Of a DNA stretch of 64,000 nucleotides, positions 44,977 to 53,070 are shown piece after piece; the stretch's first letter is position 1, and each line of letters starts with the position of its first letter. Under the pieces are notes generated by a model. That model was given only the letters and a program-made list of their open reading frames with translations, was not told the DNA's origin and did no database searches. The position numbers were made by a program, and so were the translations under genes. Origin of the DNA: Roseivivax jejudonensis (GTDB lineage: Bacteria > Pseudomonadota > Alphaproteobacteria > Rhodobacterales > Rhodobacteraceae); NCBI RefSeq assembly GCF_900172265.1, contig NZ_FWFK01000008.1:62001-126000 (forward strand). Reading direction: 5' to 3'.

Positions 44977-45197
44977 TGCTCGTCCGCGAGCCGACGCGCA
45001 TTATCCCACATCTTGTGAAACTCTTCGGGAGCAGGGTCAATATCGGCCAGCGATCCATTGCGCTCGCTGCACTCCAAATCGACGGTCAAAACGAGGCGAG
45101 ACATGAGTTCGTCAACGCTGCAACCCTGCGCGCAAATGTCGTGCTCAAGGCACTGGCCCACAAACATTTCGCCCTCTTTTTGGATCAGAACTCTCAT
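44946..45197 (-). CDS. HicB-like antitoxin domain protein
   Basis: 83 residues: MRVLIQKEGEMFVGQCLEHDICAQGCSVDELMSRLVLTVDLE matches the partly degraded RNase H fold of HicB (CLEHDI, AQG, then a helix), without the usual C-terminal DNA-binding tail. It precedes the HicA-like gene and overlaps it. Probably the antitoxin of the pair. Confidence 0.6.
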   Translation of the reverse strand: MRVLIQKEGEMFVGQCLEHDICAQGCSVDELMSRLVLTVDLECSERNGSLADIDPAPEEFHKMWDNARRLADEQCGYEVALAA

Positions 45198-45296
45198 GAT
45201 GGCTCCCCTTACAACTGGCGTCGGTCTTTGCCGACCGGCGTGTTAACCATATAATGTTTGTCTGCTCAAGTCCTACGTAAACGCAGCGTTGTGACG

Positions 45297-45445
45297 AAAC
45301 TGCGGCAGGAAGCCGCTTGCGCGGCGGCGGTGGCTATGGCCGAGACCTGGGCATTCTGTTCGGGCGCGACGGCGAAGATGTGCGCGAGCCACTGATGCGT
45401 GCGGGGCTCGCTCAGGCGTCAAAGAACGCGGACTGGTGTCGCTAG
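45297..45445 (+). pseudogene. remnant of a staphylococcal-nuclease-like gene
   Basis: One frame ending TAG at 45443 reads GYGRDLGILFGRDGEDVREP then LMRAGLAQASKNADWCR, which resembles the C-terminus of thermonuclease (SNase) family proteins (YGR...V.G.DV.E.L...GLA). No upstream part or start is present. Confidence 0.4.
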
Positions 45446-45619
45446 ACGGTAGCAAGGTCGGGAGATCCCGAAACACACCAACGGCACCCAGAGGAGTTGA
45501 GGCACCGTTGACCCCTTTACATGCGAACCGGATCTCCCTGCTCACAACGCTAGCCAAGATCCGTGCACACTCAACGGCCGATGTATCTGTTGAGCGTCAA
45601 CAGTCTGTTCGTGTGGCTC
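45446..45619. other. no gene seen
   Basis: Short stretch between the nuclease remnant and the small membrane ORF; no clear signal. Confidence 0.4.
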
Positions 45620-45763
45620 TCAGACAATCATCGCGACGAGACCCGTGCACGAACCGACTACCGTCAGAACAAGCAAAACCATGACCGCCGCGCCAGGCGC
45701 GCCCCAGCGCTCATCTTCATCGGGTTCGTGATGTTTGTCGTCGTACATATCAGACAGGCACAT
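45620..45763 (-). CDS. small single-helix membrane protein, unknown
   Basis: 47 residues: charged N-terminus (MCLSDMYDDKHHEPDEDERW), then a helix GAPGAAVMVLLVLTVVGSCTGLVAMIV to the end. An internal start at 45748 (MYDDK) is possible. A plus-strand frame overlaps, but its composition is less protein-like. No strong ribosome-binding site. Confidence 0.4.
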   Translation of the reverse strand: MCLSDMYDDKHHEPDEDERWGAPGAAVMVLLVLTVVGSCTGLVAMIV

Positions 45764-45937
45764 CCGCTGGCTTGAGATGTCGGTTTTCAAACAAGAAATC
45801 TGCAACGGGCACAGCGATACAGTGACAGGTCAGCGGGTCGCGTCAAGCGAGCGTAGGCGAGACATTGTGACCTACCCACGGTTGCCGAGTTTTACATCAC
45901 GTACGTAGCTTCGAACCACGTTGGAAGGAGCTGCTTC

Positions 45938-46204
45938 GTGGAGAAGACTTCAAACGACATCAACAGGATTTTCGGGGCCAACCTCCGGCAACTCATCGAT
46001 GAGCAACAGGGCGGAAACGTGTCTCACGTCTCTCGCGAGATGCCGATGAACCGAACCCAGCTGAACCGCTATCTCGCCTCCGCGGCGTGGCCTCGACCGG
46101 ATGCTCTGGATCGGATCTGCCAATACTTTGGGGTAGATGCCCGAGTGTTGCTTGAGCCCTTGGACGATATCAGAAACGCAAGACGTGATGTCCCCCACGG
46201 ATGA
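45938..46204 (+). CDS. helix-turn-helix regulator of the element
   Basis: 88 residues from GTG at 45938 with GGAAGGAG upstream. The segment IFGANLRQLIDEQQGGNVSHVSREMPMNRTQLNRYLASAAWPRPDALDRICQYFGVDARVLLE is a repressor-type helix-turn-helix of the Cro/C1 group. Likely an element repressor or accessory regulator. A hairpin follows at 46205-46230. Confidence 0.8.
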   Translation: MEKTSNDINRIFGANLRQLIDEQQGGNVSHVSREMPMNRTQLNRYLASAAWPRPDALDRICQYFGVDARVLLEPLDDIRNARRDVPHG

Positions 46205-46230
46205 CAGGCGCAGGTATGTACCCGCGCCTG
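46205..46230 (+). terminator. hairpin after the helix-turn-helix gene
   Basis: CAGGCGC pairs with GCGCCTG around a 12-base loop, followed by CAGACTTAATTTC. A possible terminator; the T-tract is weak. Confidence 0.5.
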
Positions 46231-46323
46231 CAGACTTAATTTCTCGCAGAAATCAGAGCGCACGGATGCCAGGGTCGGCCCGACTGTTGCAACTCTTGTC
46301 GGCTTGAAGGAAAGTCTCGCTTA

Positions 46324-47460
46324 CTACTCTGCGGCGATCAATCGGAAGCGAGCGTCGCTGCCTTCACTGATCATGGTGCCGCTCCTCCGGAAGTGACCGT
46401 GCCTCTGCAGGCTTGTTTGGATCACGGCGAGAGACTGCGAAAGCTCCTCTGCCTCGAATGATCCGGCGCGCTCAACGGGGTAGTCAAGTTCTCCGCGCGC
46501 GAGCGCACTGGAGCACCCGGCCAAGCGCTCAATCGGGCGCGAAATCACGCTATTCACCTTGCCGAGCATCGCGAGGATGCAAGCCGCCGCAGTGACGAAA
46601 CCGAGGACATCCCAGTTCCAAGGGTGCTCGCTCGTGGCCGACTGACCTTGCAGCGGCACCCGCACGATCAAGCTCCAGCCCATGTCCGGAACCGCAGTGC
46701 TGGTAATCCTCGAAATGGTCGCAGAGGCGAAGCTGGGTCCATCCTCCCGATCAGCGTTGATGCCCCGATCCTGTCCCAGGCCGAGAGCCATCAGCTCGGC
46801 TTCGGACGGCATGAAGTCAAACTGCTTCGCCGCGCTGGCAAGCACGCTACCGTCTCTGCTCACGACCAGCGCATCCGCGTCGAGTGCAACTGCCGTCTCC
46901 TGAACGAAGCCATCCACCCAAGCCATGTCGATGCGGTAAACAGCTACGCCAACCGGTGCTCCGTCAGCATCGAGAACAGGACGGGACAAGTTGATGAAGC
47001 CGTCGCCTTCGTGTCCGGATGGTTGGAATACCGATCCGGCGCTCTCCCCGCGCAGGCCCTCCCGGAACCATCGGCGCTCGCTGACGTCCTCACCCTCGCG
47101 CACCGCGTTCGAGCCCGCGACGATTAGGCCGGACGGGTTGGCAACGCCGGCCCATGCGACGCTGACGCTCGCGTCAGGGACGGCGTCAACGAAGCTGCGC
47201 ATGGACTCGTAGTCGCTCGTTTCAATCTTCTCGGAAACTGCTCGGATGCTCTCCCACTCCCGATCAAGGGCCTTGGAGAAGGTCAACGAAACGGCGCGTG
47301 CTGCTCTCAGCGCGTTATCTTCCTGGGCTTGGCGGCTTACTTCGTGTGCATGCTGCTGCGTGAAGTGCAGGACCATTAGGACGGCGATGCCGAGACACAG
47401 AGCATTCCAGAAGGTGAGAACCACGGACAAACGCGGACGGTGTGTACTCAAGTTCATCAT
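46324..47460 (-). CDS. dCache-HAMP membrane sensor without output domain
   Basis: 378 residues. N-terminal helix (LSVVLTFWNALCLGIAVLMVLHF), a large periplasmic double-Cache-like domain with ADGAPVGVAVYRIDMAWVDGFV, RRWFREGLRGESAGSVFQPSG and GINADREDGPSFASATIS, a second helix (WDVLGFVTAAACILAMLGKV), then a HAMP-like region ISRPIERLAGCSSALARGELDYPVE and coiled coil. It ends after that with no GGDEF, kinase or MCP signalling domain. On a mobile element this could titrate or modulate host chemoreceptors or cyclases; that is inference. Confidence 0.75.
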   Translation of the reverse strand: MMNLSTHRPRLSVVLTFWNALCLGIAVLMVLHFTQQHAHEVSRQAQEDNALRAARAVSLTFSKALDREWESIRAVSEKIETSDYESMRSFVDAVPDASVSVAWAGVANPSGLIVAGSNAVREGEDVSERRWFREGLRGESAGSVFQPSGHEGDGFINLSRPVLDADGAPVGVAVYRIDMAWVDGFVQETAVALDADALVVSRDGSVLASAAKQFDFMPSEAELMALGLGQDRGINADREDGPSFASATISRITSTAVPDMGWSLIVRVPLQGQSATSEHPWNWDVLGFVTAAACILAMLGKVNSVISRPIERLAGCSSALARGELDYPVERAGSFEAEELSQSLAVIQTSLQRHGHFRRSGTMISEGSDARFRLIAAE

Positions 47461-47598
47461 TTGCTCCCTGTCGCTCGCTGCATCACAACATGTTCTGCCG
47501 TTTCGAGCGCTCGATTAATCAGGGAAAATGACGTAATTGGGGCGCCTGCAAAAAATATCAGTGCATGACACAGCTTTTTCGATACGCCGCGAGACACG

Positions 47599-48102
47599 TC
47601 AAACGGAAGCTGCGACAACAATCGAAGGATGCTGAGGGAAGGTGCGGAGGTCGAACCAGACAAATCGGCTACCGTCAGGGTTTGTCTTGTTCCCCCAGGT
47701 GATTGCGCCCTCACCGGACTTGTGGCGGATCAGCGCCGCCCGGAACGCCCGCAGGTCGATCAGCCACCACCGATCCATACCGCCCCACTCGTTCGCGTGA
47801 CCGTAGAACATCCAGTCGCCATGACCGTTGACGATTTTGGACAACTCCGTCTCTCCACCTGACGGAAGCCCGGAGCGAATGGTGAACTGGTGCGGGAAGC
47901 GTTCTGCGTAGCCCGGCCGGCGCACGCGCGCAGCGATGCGAAGATCCTTGCCATCGAGCATCAGCAAGTCCGTCGCCTGGCGCATATCCAAGGCATCGGG
48001 CGCAGCCTGCAACAGGTGCGCCCCGACAATGTGCTTGATCTGCGGGATGAACTGGTCCGACCAGGACCGGTTCTGCTCGTAATCGCGAGCGATCATGTTC
48101 AT
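47599..48102 (-). CDS. conserved phage-type hypothetical protein
   Basis: 167 residues, mixed alpha-beta, no signal or membrane segment. Features: MIARDYEQNRSWSDQFIPQIKHIVG, DLLMLDGKDLRIAARVRRPGYAERFPHQFTIRSG, SKIVNGHGDWMFYGHANE, DRWWLIDLRAFRAAL. The acidic/basic pattern D...R.A.R.R...FTIRS is compatible with a nuclease-type fold, but I do not recognise a named family. Gene order with 48164 and 49052 suggests one leftward operon. Confidence 0.65.
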   Translation of the reverse strand: MNMIARDYEQNRSWSDQFIPQIKHIVGAHLLQAAPDALDMRQATDLLMLDGKDLRIAARVRRPGYAERFPHQFTIRSGLPSGGETELSKIVNGHGDWMFYGHANEWGGMDRWWLIDLRAFRAALIRHKSGEGAITWGNKTNPDGSRFVWFDLRTFPQHPSIVVAASV

Positions 48103-48163
48103 GCGGCAAATACCTGGTTGGGGGAGCGGAGGGCGCTGGGGTGCTTGCGCCCTCCGAAGTCAC

Positions 48164-49024
48164 TCATGCGGCCCGCTGCTCCTCCACGACACGGGTGAAT
48201 GTCTGCATGGCGTCATCCACGTCAGCGCCCTCAACGATCAGTCGAAGCGTGAAGACCAGCGCCTTCCGTTCGTTGTCCGAGAGGTTGCGTGTCGCCTTCA
48301 TGAACGGCTTCTTCTGCTCGGAAAAAGCGCGGTGGGACCGCAGGAGTTCCCCGACGTCACCGGTCAGCAGCCAGTCCAAGCTGCCGTTGGCCTCATTGCA
48401 GAACGCGATCAGGTCGTCTGTCAGCAGAGCATCGCCATCGGCAATCTCGATCCCGACCGGCTCGATGCCCGCCGCAGCCGCAAGCAGATCCACACGCTCG
48501 CGGAGGGCTGCCGGAGACCGTTGTGCATGGGTCGTCCTGTAGGCCCGCAGGAGCGGCGTCACATCGCCCAGAAACAGCCAGTCCAGCGAAAGCTCCTGCT
48601 CGCGCACGAAGTCCATCAGCTCGTCCGTGGGGGCGCCCTCAGCGTCCAGAAGCGTTGCCGGCGCTTTTGCACCAACAAGCTCGCAGAAGCGCTCCATGCG
48701 CGTCTCTGCGGCCTGCATTTCGTACCACGGCAGGCGCCCCGAATCCTTCCCGTCGAAGCCGGGCACCGGCTCTCCGATGAGATTGCACGCCTCGCGGAGG
48801 ATCTGGCCGATACCGTCGCCTGTGAGGCCAAAGTCTCCGTGCGACGTGTAGGCGAGAACCTTCGCCGCAAAGTCGGCCGCGCTCTCGCTCGGGATCTCCA
48901 GCATCGCGTCCTCGATGCGCATCATCTCTTCCACAGCAGCGTCGCAATCCTCCTCCGAGGTGCCGTGAGCGCTTGCGCGGAGCTGTTTCCACTGGTGGTA
49001 CATCTGCTGAATTGCTGTCGTCAT
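48164..49024 (-). CDS. hypothetical protein with repeated SLDWL-x-x-GDV motif
   Basis: 286 residues, acidic and helical. Two repeats occur: DELMDFVREQELSLDWLFLG (about 129-148) followed by DVTPLLRAYR, and DDLIAFCNEANGSLDWLLTG (about 202-221) followed by DVGELLRSHR. The N-terminal part (MTTAIQQMYHQWKQLRASAH) is a helical segment. I do not recognise a characterised family; the duplicated unit suggests a binding repeat. Second gene of a leftward operon starting at 49522. Confidence 0.65.
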   Translation of the reverse strand: MTTAIQQMYHQWKQLRASAHGTSEEDCDAAVEEMMRIEDAMLEIPSESAADFAAKVLAYTSHGDFGLTGDGIGQILREACNLIGEPVPGFDGKDSGRLPWYEMQAAETRMERFCELVGAKAPATLLDAEGAPTDELMDFVREQELSLDWLFLGDVTPLLRAYRTTHAQRSPAALRERVDLLAAAAGIEPVGIEIADGDALLTDDLIAFCNEANGSLDWLLTGDVGELLRSHRAFSEQKKPFMKATRNLSDNERKALVFTLRLIVEGADVDDAMQTFTRVVEEQRAA

Positions 49025-49051
49025 GTCGTCCTCCTGAGGTTTGTTTGTTGG

Positions 49052-49522
49052 TCAGACGCGCAGGGTGGCTGCGGCGCTGGCGGTCGTAGGTGTGCGGGGA
49101 ATACGCACGCGTTGCTGAGGGCGCTTTGCGTGCCGGAGGGGGCGAGGCTCGGAGGCTTCCCCGCACATCCGAAGCGCCGCTTGCAGCTGAGAGAGGCGCT
49201 TCCAGCCATCCGGTCCGATACGGTTGCGGGTTTCGATGTCGCGGATCTCGGCGCGCAGCGAAGAAGCGCTGCGGTCGCCCAGCTCGCCAAGGTTGGCTGC
49301 ATGCGCTGCGAGACGGGCCACGCGGGCCTTCATCTCGGCCCATGCCCTCCGAAGGCACTCGGCGAACACAGCGCGTTTCTCCGGGCCTGTGGCGGCTCTC
49401 CTGTGGCCGTAGCCCGGGCCGGGCGTCCAGTTGTAGATGAACGTGTAGCCTTGCTCCTGACGCGCCCACATCCAGGCGAGGCGCATAAGTTCGCTGCGGT
49501 TGATCCTCACTACGCCGGCCAT
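49052..49522 (-). CDS. element hypothetical protein, first gene of leftward operon
   Basis: 156 residues from MAGVVRINRSELMRLAWMWARQEQGY, followed by a basic Arg/Ala-rich helical region and a Pro/Thr/Arg tail. No recognised domain. It is divergent from the XRE gene at 49624, with two operator-like sites between them, so it is probably controlled by that regulator. The open frame extends to 49561, which would run into the operator. Confidence 0.6.
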   Translation of the reverse strand: MAGVVRINRSELMRLAWMWARQEQGYTFIYNWTPGPGYGHRRAATGPEKRAVFAECLRRAWAEMKARVARLAAHAANLGELGDRSASSLRAEIRDIETRNRIGPDGWKRLSQLQAALRMCGEASEPRPLRHAKRPQQRVRIPRTPTTASAAATLRV

Positions 49523-49546
49523 GAACTCTATCACTCGCTTGCTGTT

Positions 49547-49614
49547 TTGTGCTGATAGCACTAAAATAGGATGTCAGCGCATGCTGTCAACACATTTTAG
49601 TGCCATCAGCACAA
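49547..49614. promoter_or_regulatory. paired inverted operator sites of the element switch
   Basis: TTGTGCTGATAGCACTAAAA (49547) and the inverted counterpart ending at 49614 share 20 of 21 bases. Each also holds an internal dyad (GTGCT-GAT-AGCAC; GTGC-CATCA-GCAC). They sit in the divergent promoter region of the 49052 and 49624 genes, as for phage-type repressor operators. Confidence 0.75.
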
Positions 49615-49623
49615 GAGAGAAGA

Positions 49624-49890
49624 ATGGCGGAACGAGCAGTATCGATCAGCGGAGCACAGATCAGGATGGCGAAGGCCGCCCTGGGCCTCTCCAATCCGCA
49701 ACTGGCAGAGAAGACCGGCCTCCATAGAAACACGTTGAACAGGGCCGAGCGCGGTGAAGGGCGCGCTGCGACCTTTGATCACCTCAGGCGTTTTTTTGAG
49801 GCGGAAGGTGTAGTCTTCGTTCCGGAAAACGGAGGTCCGGAAGGTATCCGTTTCGCTCAAATTCAATCAAAGGGAGATGAGGGTGTCTAA
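49624..49890 (+). CDS. XRE-family regulator
   Basis: 88 residues from ATG at 49624 after GAGAGAAG. Helix-turn-helix SGAQIRMAKAALGLSNPQLAEKTGLHRNTLNRAERGEG (residues 9-46), then LRRFFEAEGVVFVPENGGPEGIRF, a tail typical of small alphaproteobacterial XRE proteins. Probably binds the paired operators and represses both divergent promoters. Confidence 0.85.
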   Translation: MAERAVSISGAQIRMAKAALGLSNPQLAEKTGLHRNTLNRAERGEGRAATFDHLRRFFEAEGVVFVPENGGPEGIRFAQIQSKGDEGV

Positions 49891-50113
49891 AAGCCTAGAA
49901 CCGGCGGAAATTAAATCATTGCGCTTCGAGCGGAACGGCGGCTATCTTTTTGCTGTGCTTGGTCCATATATTTATGATTATTGGTATGGGCCTTTCGATA
50001 ACCTCCCTCTGATCTACGTGATAAGTTTCAGCGCTGGATTAATCCACGGAAAGCTGTGTGAAATTCGCAGTGACGCCATATATCGCGATTTCCGAAATTC
50101 ATTGAATTCATAG
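49877..50113 (+). CDS. small protein with hydrophobic centre, unknown
   Basis: Up to 78 residues, overlapping the end of the XRE gene by 14 bases; GTG at 49883 is an alternative start with GGGAG upstream. Aromatic-rich middle (LFAVLGPYIYDYWYGPFDNLPLIYVISFSAGLI) may form a membrane helix or hairpin. Not recognised. The base composition is lower in GC than its neighbours. Confidence 0.5.
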   Translation: MRVSKSLEPAEIKSLRFERNGGYLFAVLGPYIYDYWYGPFDNLPLIYVISFSAGLIHGKLCEIRSDAIYRDFRNSLNS

Positions 50114-50244
50114 AGTTCGGACACGCCGACCCTCTGCTGCAGCCTTGGGGTGAAACTAGTATCGGCACCGGTAACAGTTTTCGAGGGACCGTTTTGCTCA
50201 GCTTCAGACGGTGCCAGCGTGTATAGTGTGAAATAACGTCGTTT

Positions 50245-50640
50245 CTACCTTCGCACTTTTTCAAGCTTGCTGCCTCCAATCTTGAAGTAGCGACCGCCAT
50301 TGTCAGTGACGGTGGCGCCGTTCTCGCACATGTCCTCAAACACATCGTCCGGAACATTTGCGAGATGCTGGGCGGTGTCGGCTTGGCGCTTAGAAAGCCC
50401 GGCTGCCGCAGCGGCCTGATGCTTCGGAATAGACATATCGGCGCCGTTACGTTTACTTTCCCAATGCTTTCCGCGTTGACCTAATATCGGCGCCGGTATC
50501 AGGTTGAATGTCAGTCCTGGCGCCATATGCGGGCTCAACCTGCTTCAACAGTTCACCTGCCCGACGCGTCGCGCGAGTCCTGATGCGCTTCGACATGGGG
50601 TGACCACGCCAGGACTTTGCCATCTCGAACGACACAGGGA
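50245..50640 (-). pseudogene. remnant of a phage DNA-binding/ParB-like accessory gene
   Basis: Two frames join near 50460. The upstream one reads IRTRATRRAGELLKQVEPAYGA then RTDIQPDTGAD; the downstream one reads GADMSIPKHQAAAAAGLSKRQADTAQHLANVPDDVFEDM. Together they match the AERRAGELL...AAKAAGLSxRQxxTAxRVANVP pattern of phage and ParB-like accessory proteins. A frameshift between them makes it a probable pseudogene; the second part (from 50436, MSIPKHQ) could be a truncated product. Confidence 0.6.
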
Positions 50641-50693
50641 ACCAGAACGCCGCCCAGACAGTTCGCCCCTGATAGTTTGTGAGAAAGATAGCT

Positions 50694-50843
50694 ATGTCGC
50701 AGGCCCCTCAGCCGCCGGAACGCCCCCCTTTCAAAAAAGCAGGATTACCGCCAAGACGAGCTTTGGATGCCGTCGGATGGGGGTACATCTGGGTCGGCGT
50801 AGCGATCATGGCCGGCATAGCTGTGGTGTCCGGATACCAATAG
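50694..50843 (+). CDS. 49-residue single-helix membrane protein (repeated family)
   Basis: MSQAPQPPERPPFKKAGLPP begins the protein; a Pro-rich basic N-terminus is followed by VGWGYIWVGVAIMAGIAVVS and the end GYQ. A homologue of exactly the same length lies beyond the right att site (63771-63920) and a decayed copy at 51842-51920. This conservation supports it as a real gene despite its size. Function unknown. Confidence 0.65.
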   Translation: MSQAPQPPERPPFKKAGLPPRRALDAVGWGYIWVGVAIMAGIAVVSGYQ

Positions 50844-50880
50844 GCTGAGAGCGACGGCTCCACCGCGTTTCCTCGCAGCG

Positions 50881-51222
50881 TTAGCGAATCGTACCCCGGA
50901 TCAGACGCTCGCTGGTAAGCTTGCGCTCGTACTCGATCATTCGATGAAGTACCGCGATGATCATTGCCCGCGCCTCAACAGGAGTGTTCGCGGACTGTTC
51001 GTTGGTTACCCTGACGACCTCTTTGGCAAAGTGGCTAAATTGATCGTCTGACATTATGGTTGGAGTTGCCGCGAAATGCTTGGCGATCAAGGCGATCCCG
51101 CCAGCATCAAATCGATAGAGACTACTTTCGGCCATGATCAACAAACCTAAGATGTTGTCTGGAAACAGCTTTGGAATTTTGCTCGCTTCGATAATGTGCG
51201 GCGTGAGGAACTCACGTTTCAC
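50881..51222 (-). CDS. element hypothetical protein
   Basis: Up to 113 residues from GTG (MKREFLTPHIIEASKIPKLFP); an ATG at 51135 (MAESSLYRFDAGGIALIAKHF) would give 84. Helical, no membrane segment, tail ARAMIIAVLHRMIEYERKL. No family recognised. No strong ribosome-binding site. Confidence 0.5.
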   Translation of the reverse strand: MKREFLTPHIIEASKIPKLFPDNILGLLIMAESSLYRFDAGGIALIAKHFAATPTIMSDDQFSHFAKEVVRVTNEQSANTPVEARAMIIAVLHRMIEYERKLTSERLIRGTIR

Positions 51223-51502
51223 GCACGAGCGTAGTCAGACTGTTCTTCGTGCACGTCGGAACCGGATTCACGGCATCCTTGGATGCTTCAAGTTTCGAGG
51301 CGCACACCGCAGACTCTATCCCGAGCGTTGGGTGCTCGGAGGTTTTTCTGACACGTAGCTACAGCATCACATGAGGCTGGCCCAAACACTTTCTGAACGC
51401 GCAATACTTCGTGATGTCGATGGCGTATGACCAGACGCCTTCTGCAGCACGAGGTTCGGTGATCTGAGTGAGTAGCGACGGCCTGAGACGAAGAGCTGCT
51501 GG

Positions 51503-51775
51503 CTAGATGCTTGAAGGCCCGGGCTGGCCCTCCATGGCGCGCGCCTCCTCACGCATCCAGCGCCTCGCTTCTTCGACGCGCCCTTCATTGCGCAGGCTGT
51601 TCATCAGCACGCCGTGGCCCTCGATATGCATCCAGGCCTCAAAGTCCGAGAACTCTAGGTACTCAAGCGGCACAGGCATGCGGAAAGGGCTCGCCATCCA
51701 GACGCGGACGTACTGTCTTACGAGATGCTCGGCAGCTGGCTCAGACACCTCGGTGACTTCCCCGCTTATGGACAC
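51503..51775 (-). CDS. element hypothetical protein
   Basis: 90 residues from GTG: MSISGEVTEVSEPAAEHLVR, then YVRVWMASPFRMPVPLEYLE and WMHIEGHGVLMNSLRNEGRVEEARRWMREEA. Soluble, helical, no known domain. Isolated, flanked by short gaps. Confidence 0.5.
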   Translation of the reverse strand: MSISGEVTEVSEPAAEHLVRQYVRVWMASPFRMPVPLEYLEFSDFEAWMHIEGHGVLMNSLRNEGRVEEARRWMREEARAMEGQPGPSSI

Positions 51776-51841
51776 ACGCCGCCCGTTACCCGCGTTTCCA
51801 AGCTGACTAGGGCATAGGTTGCCGTCAGGTTAGTGCAACGT

Positions 51842-51920
51842 GATGCAGAACCAAGGGTGTTGGGCGACATCTGGTCAGTGCTTGCCGTGATGGGGTTCGT
51901 CGCGATCCTCTTCGGGTATC
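51842..51920 (+). pseudogene. decayed copy of the 49-residue membrane protein
   Basis: In one frame: EPRVLGDIWSVLAVMGFVAI then LFGYQ, matching the C-terminal helix of the proteins at 50694 and 63771, but the stop codon after GYQ is replaced by TGG and no start is present. Confidence 0.6.
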
Positions 51921-52117
51921 AATGGGCCAAGGTCCCCGTACGAGCAGTGGGCTGTCGAGCATCCAACGATTGCCCGCGACGGTCACGCGAAGCCGAAGTA
52001 TCTTGGAGCTAGGCGACTCACCGAGTGTCCCAGCATGTCGAGAAACACGCTTATCATTGCAGGCCCTTCTTCGCTGACTGGCCGGCCGCTTCGCTGAACT
52101 CGACATATTTTTATTCC

Positions 52118-52438
52118 TCAGAACGGCTCATCAGCTTCATCCCAGACCATGTCGTCGGGTCGCGAGTATTCCACCCAAAGTAACTCGACGGTTCGCTCCT
52201 GCTCATTCATTCGAAACCATATAGAGTGCGACAAGATAACATCCGGTCCATTGAACCTCAGATGCGTTCGCGCAAGTCGTATTTCAGCCACACTCGTTTC
52301 AGGGAAAGCAAGTGGCTCGCGATGCAATGCATAGATTATTGGAGCAATGGCATCATCAACTTGTCGCGCGCCGCCGCATTGTGCGACGGCACGCAAGTAA
52401 TCGTCGCTCTCAACTATAGACCACCCGTTACCAGCCAA
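52118..52438 (-). CDS. probable toxin partner of the Panacea-domain protein
   Basis: About 106 residues if started at TTG 52438 (LAGNGWSIVESDDYLRAVAQ); overlaps the stop of the upstream gene by 11 bases, indicating coupling. Core: DDAIAPIIYALHREPLAFPE, then IRLARTHLRFNGPDVILSHS and ERTVELLWVEYSRPDDM, a beta-rich pattern compatible with RelE/ParE-type toxins. A Panacea-domain antitoxin directly upstream is the main support. The exact toxin family is not certain. Confidence 0.55.
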   Translation of the reverse strand: MAGNGWSIVESDDYLRAVAQCGGARQVDDAIAPIIYALHREPLAFPETSVAEIRLARTHLRFNGPDVILSHSIWFRMNEQERTVELLWVEYSRPDDMVWDEADEPF

Positions 52439-52997
52439 GCTCTCGTGCCAACTCTTGCGTTCTTGTCTGCTCGGCGTCCGAAAGCGGGTCTCCAGAAAGA
52501 TGCACGAGTTCGTAGGGCATGTGGTCTTTGTGCCGCAACGCGCGCCAACGAATGTCGTGAGAGGCATCACTGACTTCTGCCGCGGTTTGGCTCCACAGCT
52601 CCCGTATCACCTCATCAACAAGGTACAGCTCATCGGCGGTGAACAGGTCGACAACCGGCTCTCGAAGCGCAATCGGGCGGTCCTGACGATGGTCGGGTCC
52701 AACTTGTCGCTTCTCGACACGCAAAGCACCTTCACGCACCAGTTCATCGCGAACCGGAACCAGCATTTTGGGGGCAGGCCCCTTCGGGAGGCGGAAGTAA
52801 CGAACTCCTGTCAGCGGCACACCGAAACGCTCAAAGGCCCGAAAGTCCGAGTGGTAGAGGATCTTGTTCAGCTTGACTGCGCCAAACCAATGGTCGCTCT
52901 GGCATTCCATGCAAATATACAGAATCAGTTCGCGAAACCGCTGCGTTCCGCGAGGCACATCAAACGTTTCGTGCAGCATTCCTCGCACCACGGGCAC
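52428..52997 (-). CDS. Panacea-domain (SocA-like, DUF4065) antitoxin
   Basis: 189 residues; Panacea signature at residues 25-95: ELILYICMECQSDHWFGAVKLNKILYHSDFRAFERFGVPLTGVRYFRLPKGPAPKML. Panacea proteins neutralise unrelated toxins, for which the partner gene is next to them. Start at 52997 (MPVVRGMLHETF) or 52979 (MLHETF). An AT-rich promoter-like stretch lies upstream (53000-53040). Confidence 0.8.
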   Translation of the reverse strand: MPVVRGMLHETFDVPRGTQRFRELILYICMECQSDHWFGAVKLNKILYHSDFRAFERFGVPLTGVRYFRLPKGPAPKMLVPVRDELVREGALRVEKRQVGPDHRQDRPIALREPVVDLFTADELYLVDEVIRELWSQTAAEVSDASHDIRWRALRHKDHMPYELVHLSGDPLSDAEQTRTQELARELGW

Positions 52998-53070
52998 TCC
53001 TCACATTTCGCAATACCATATATGGTAGAATTTGCCAAAATTTTATCCCGGACGAGAGCGCGAGCCCGGC

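Noticed and set aside
45563-45775. Plus-strand 70-residue frame opposite the small membrane ORF
   Set aside because: The minus-strand frame has a clearer charged head and membrane helix; both are weak and only the minus one is listed.
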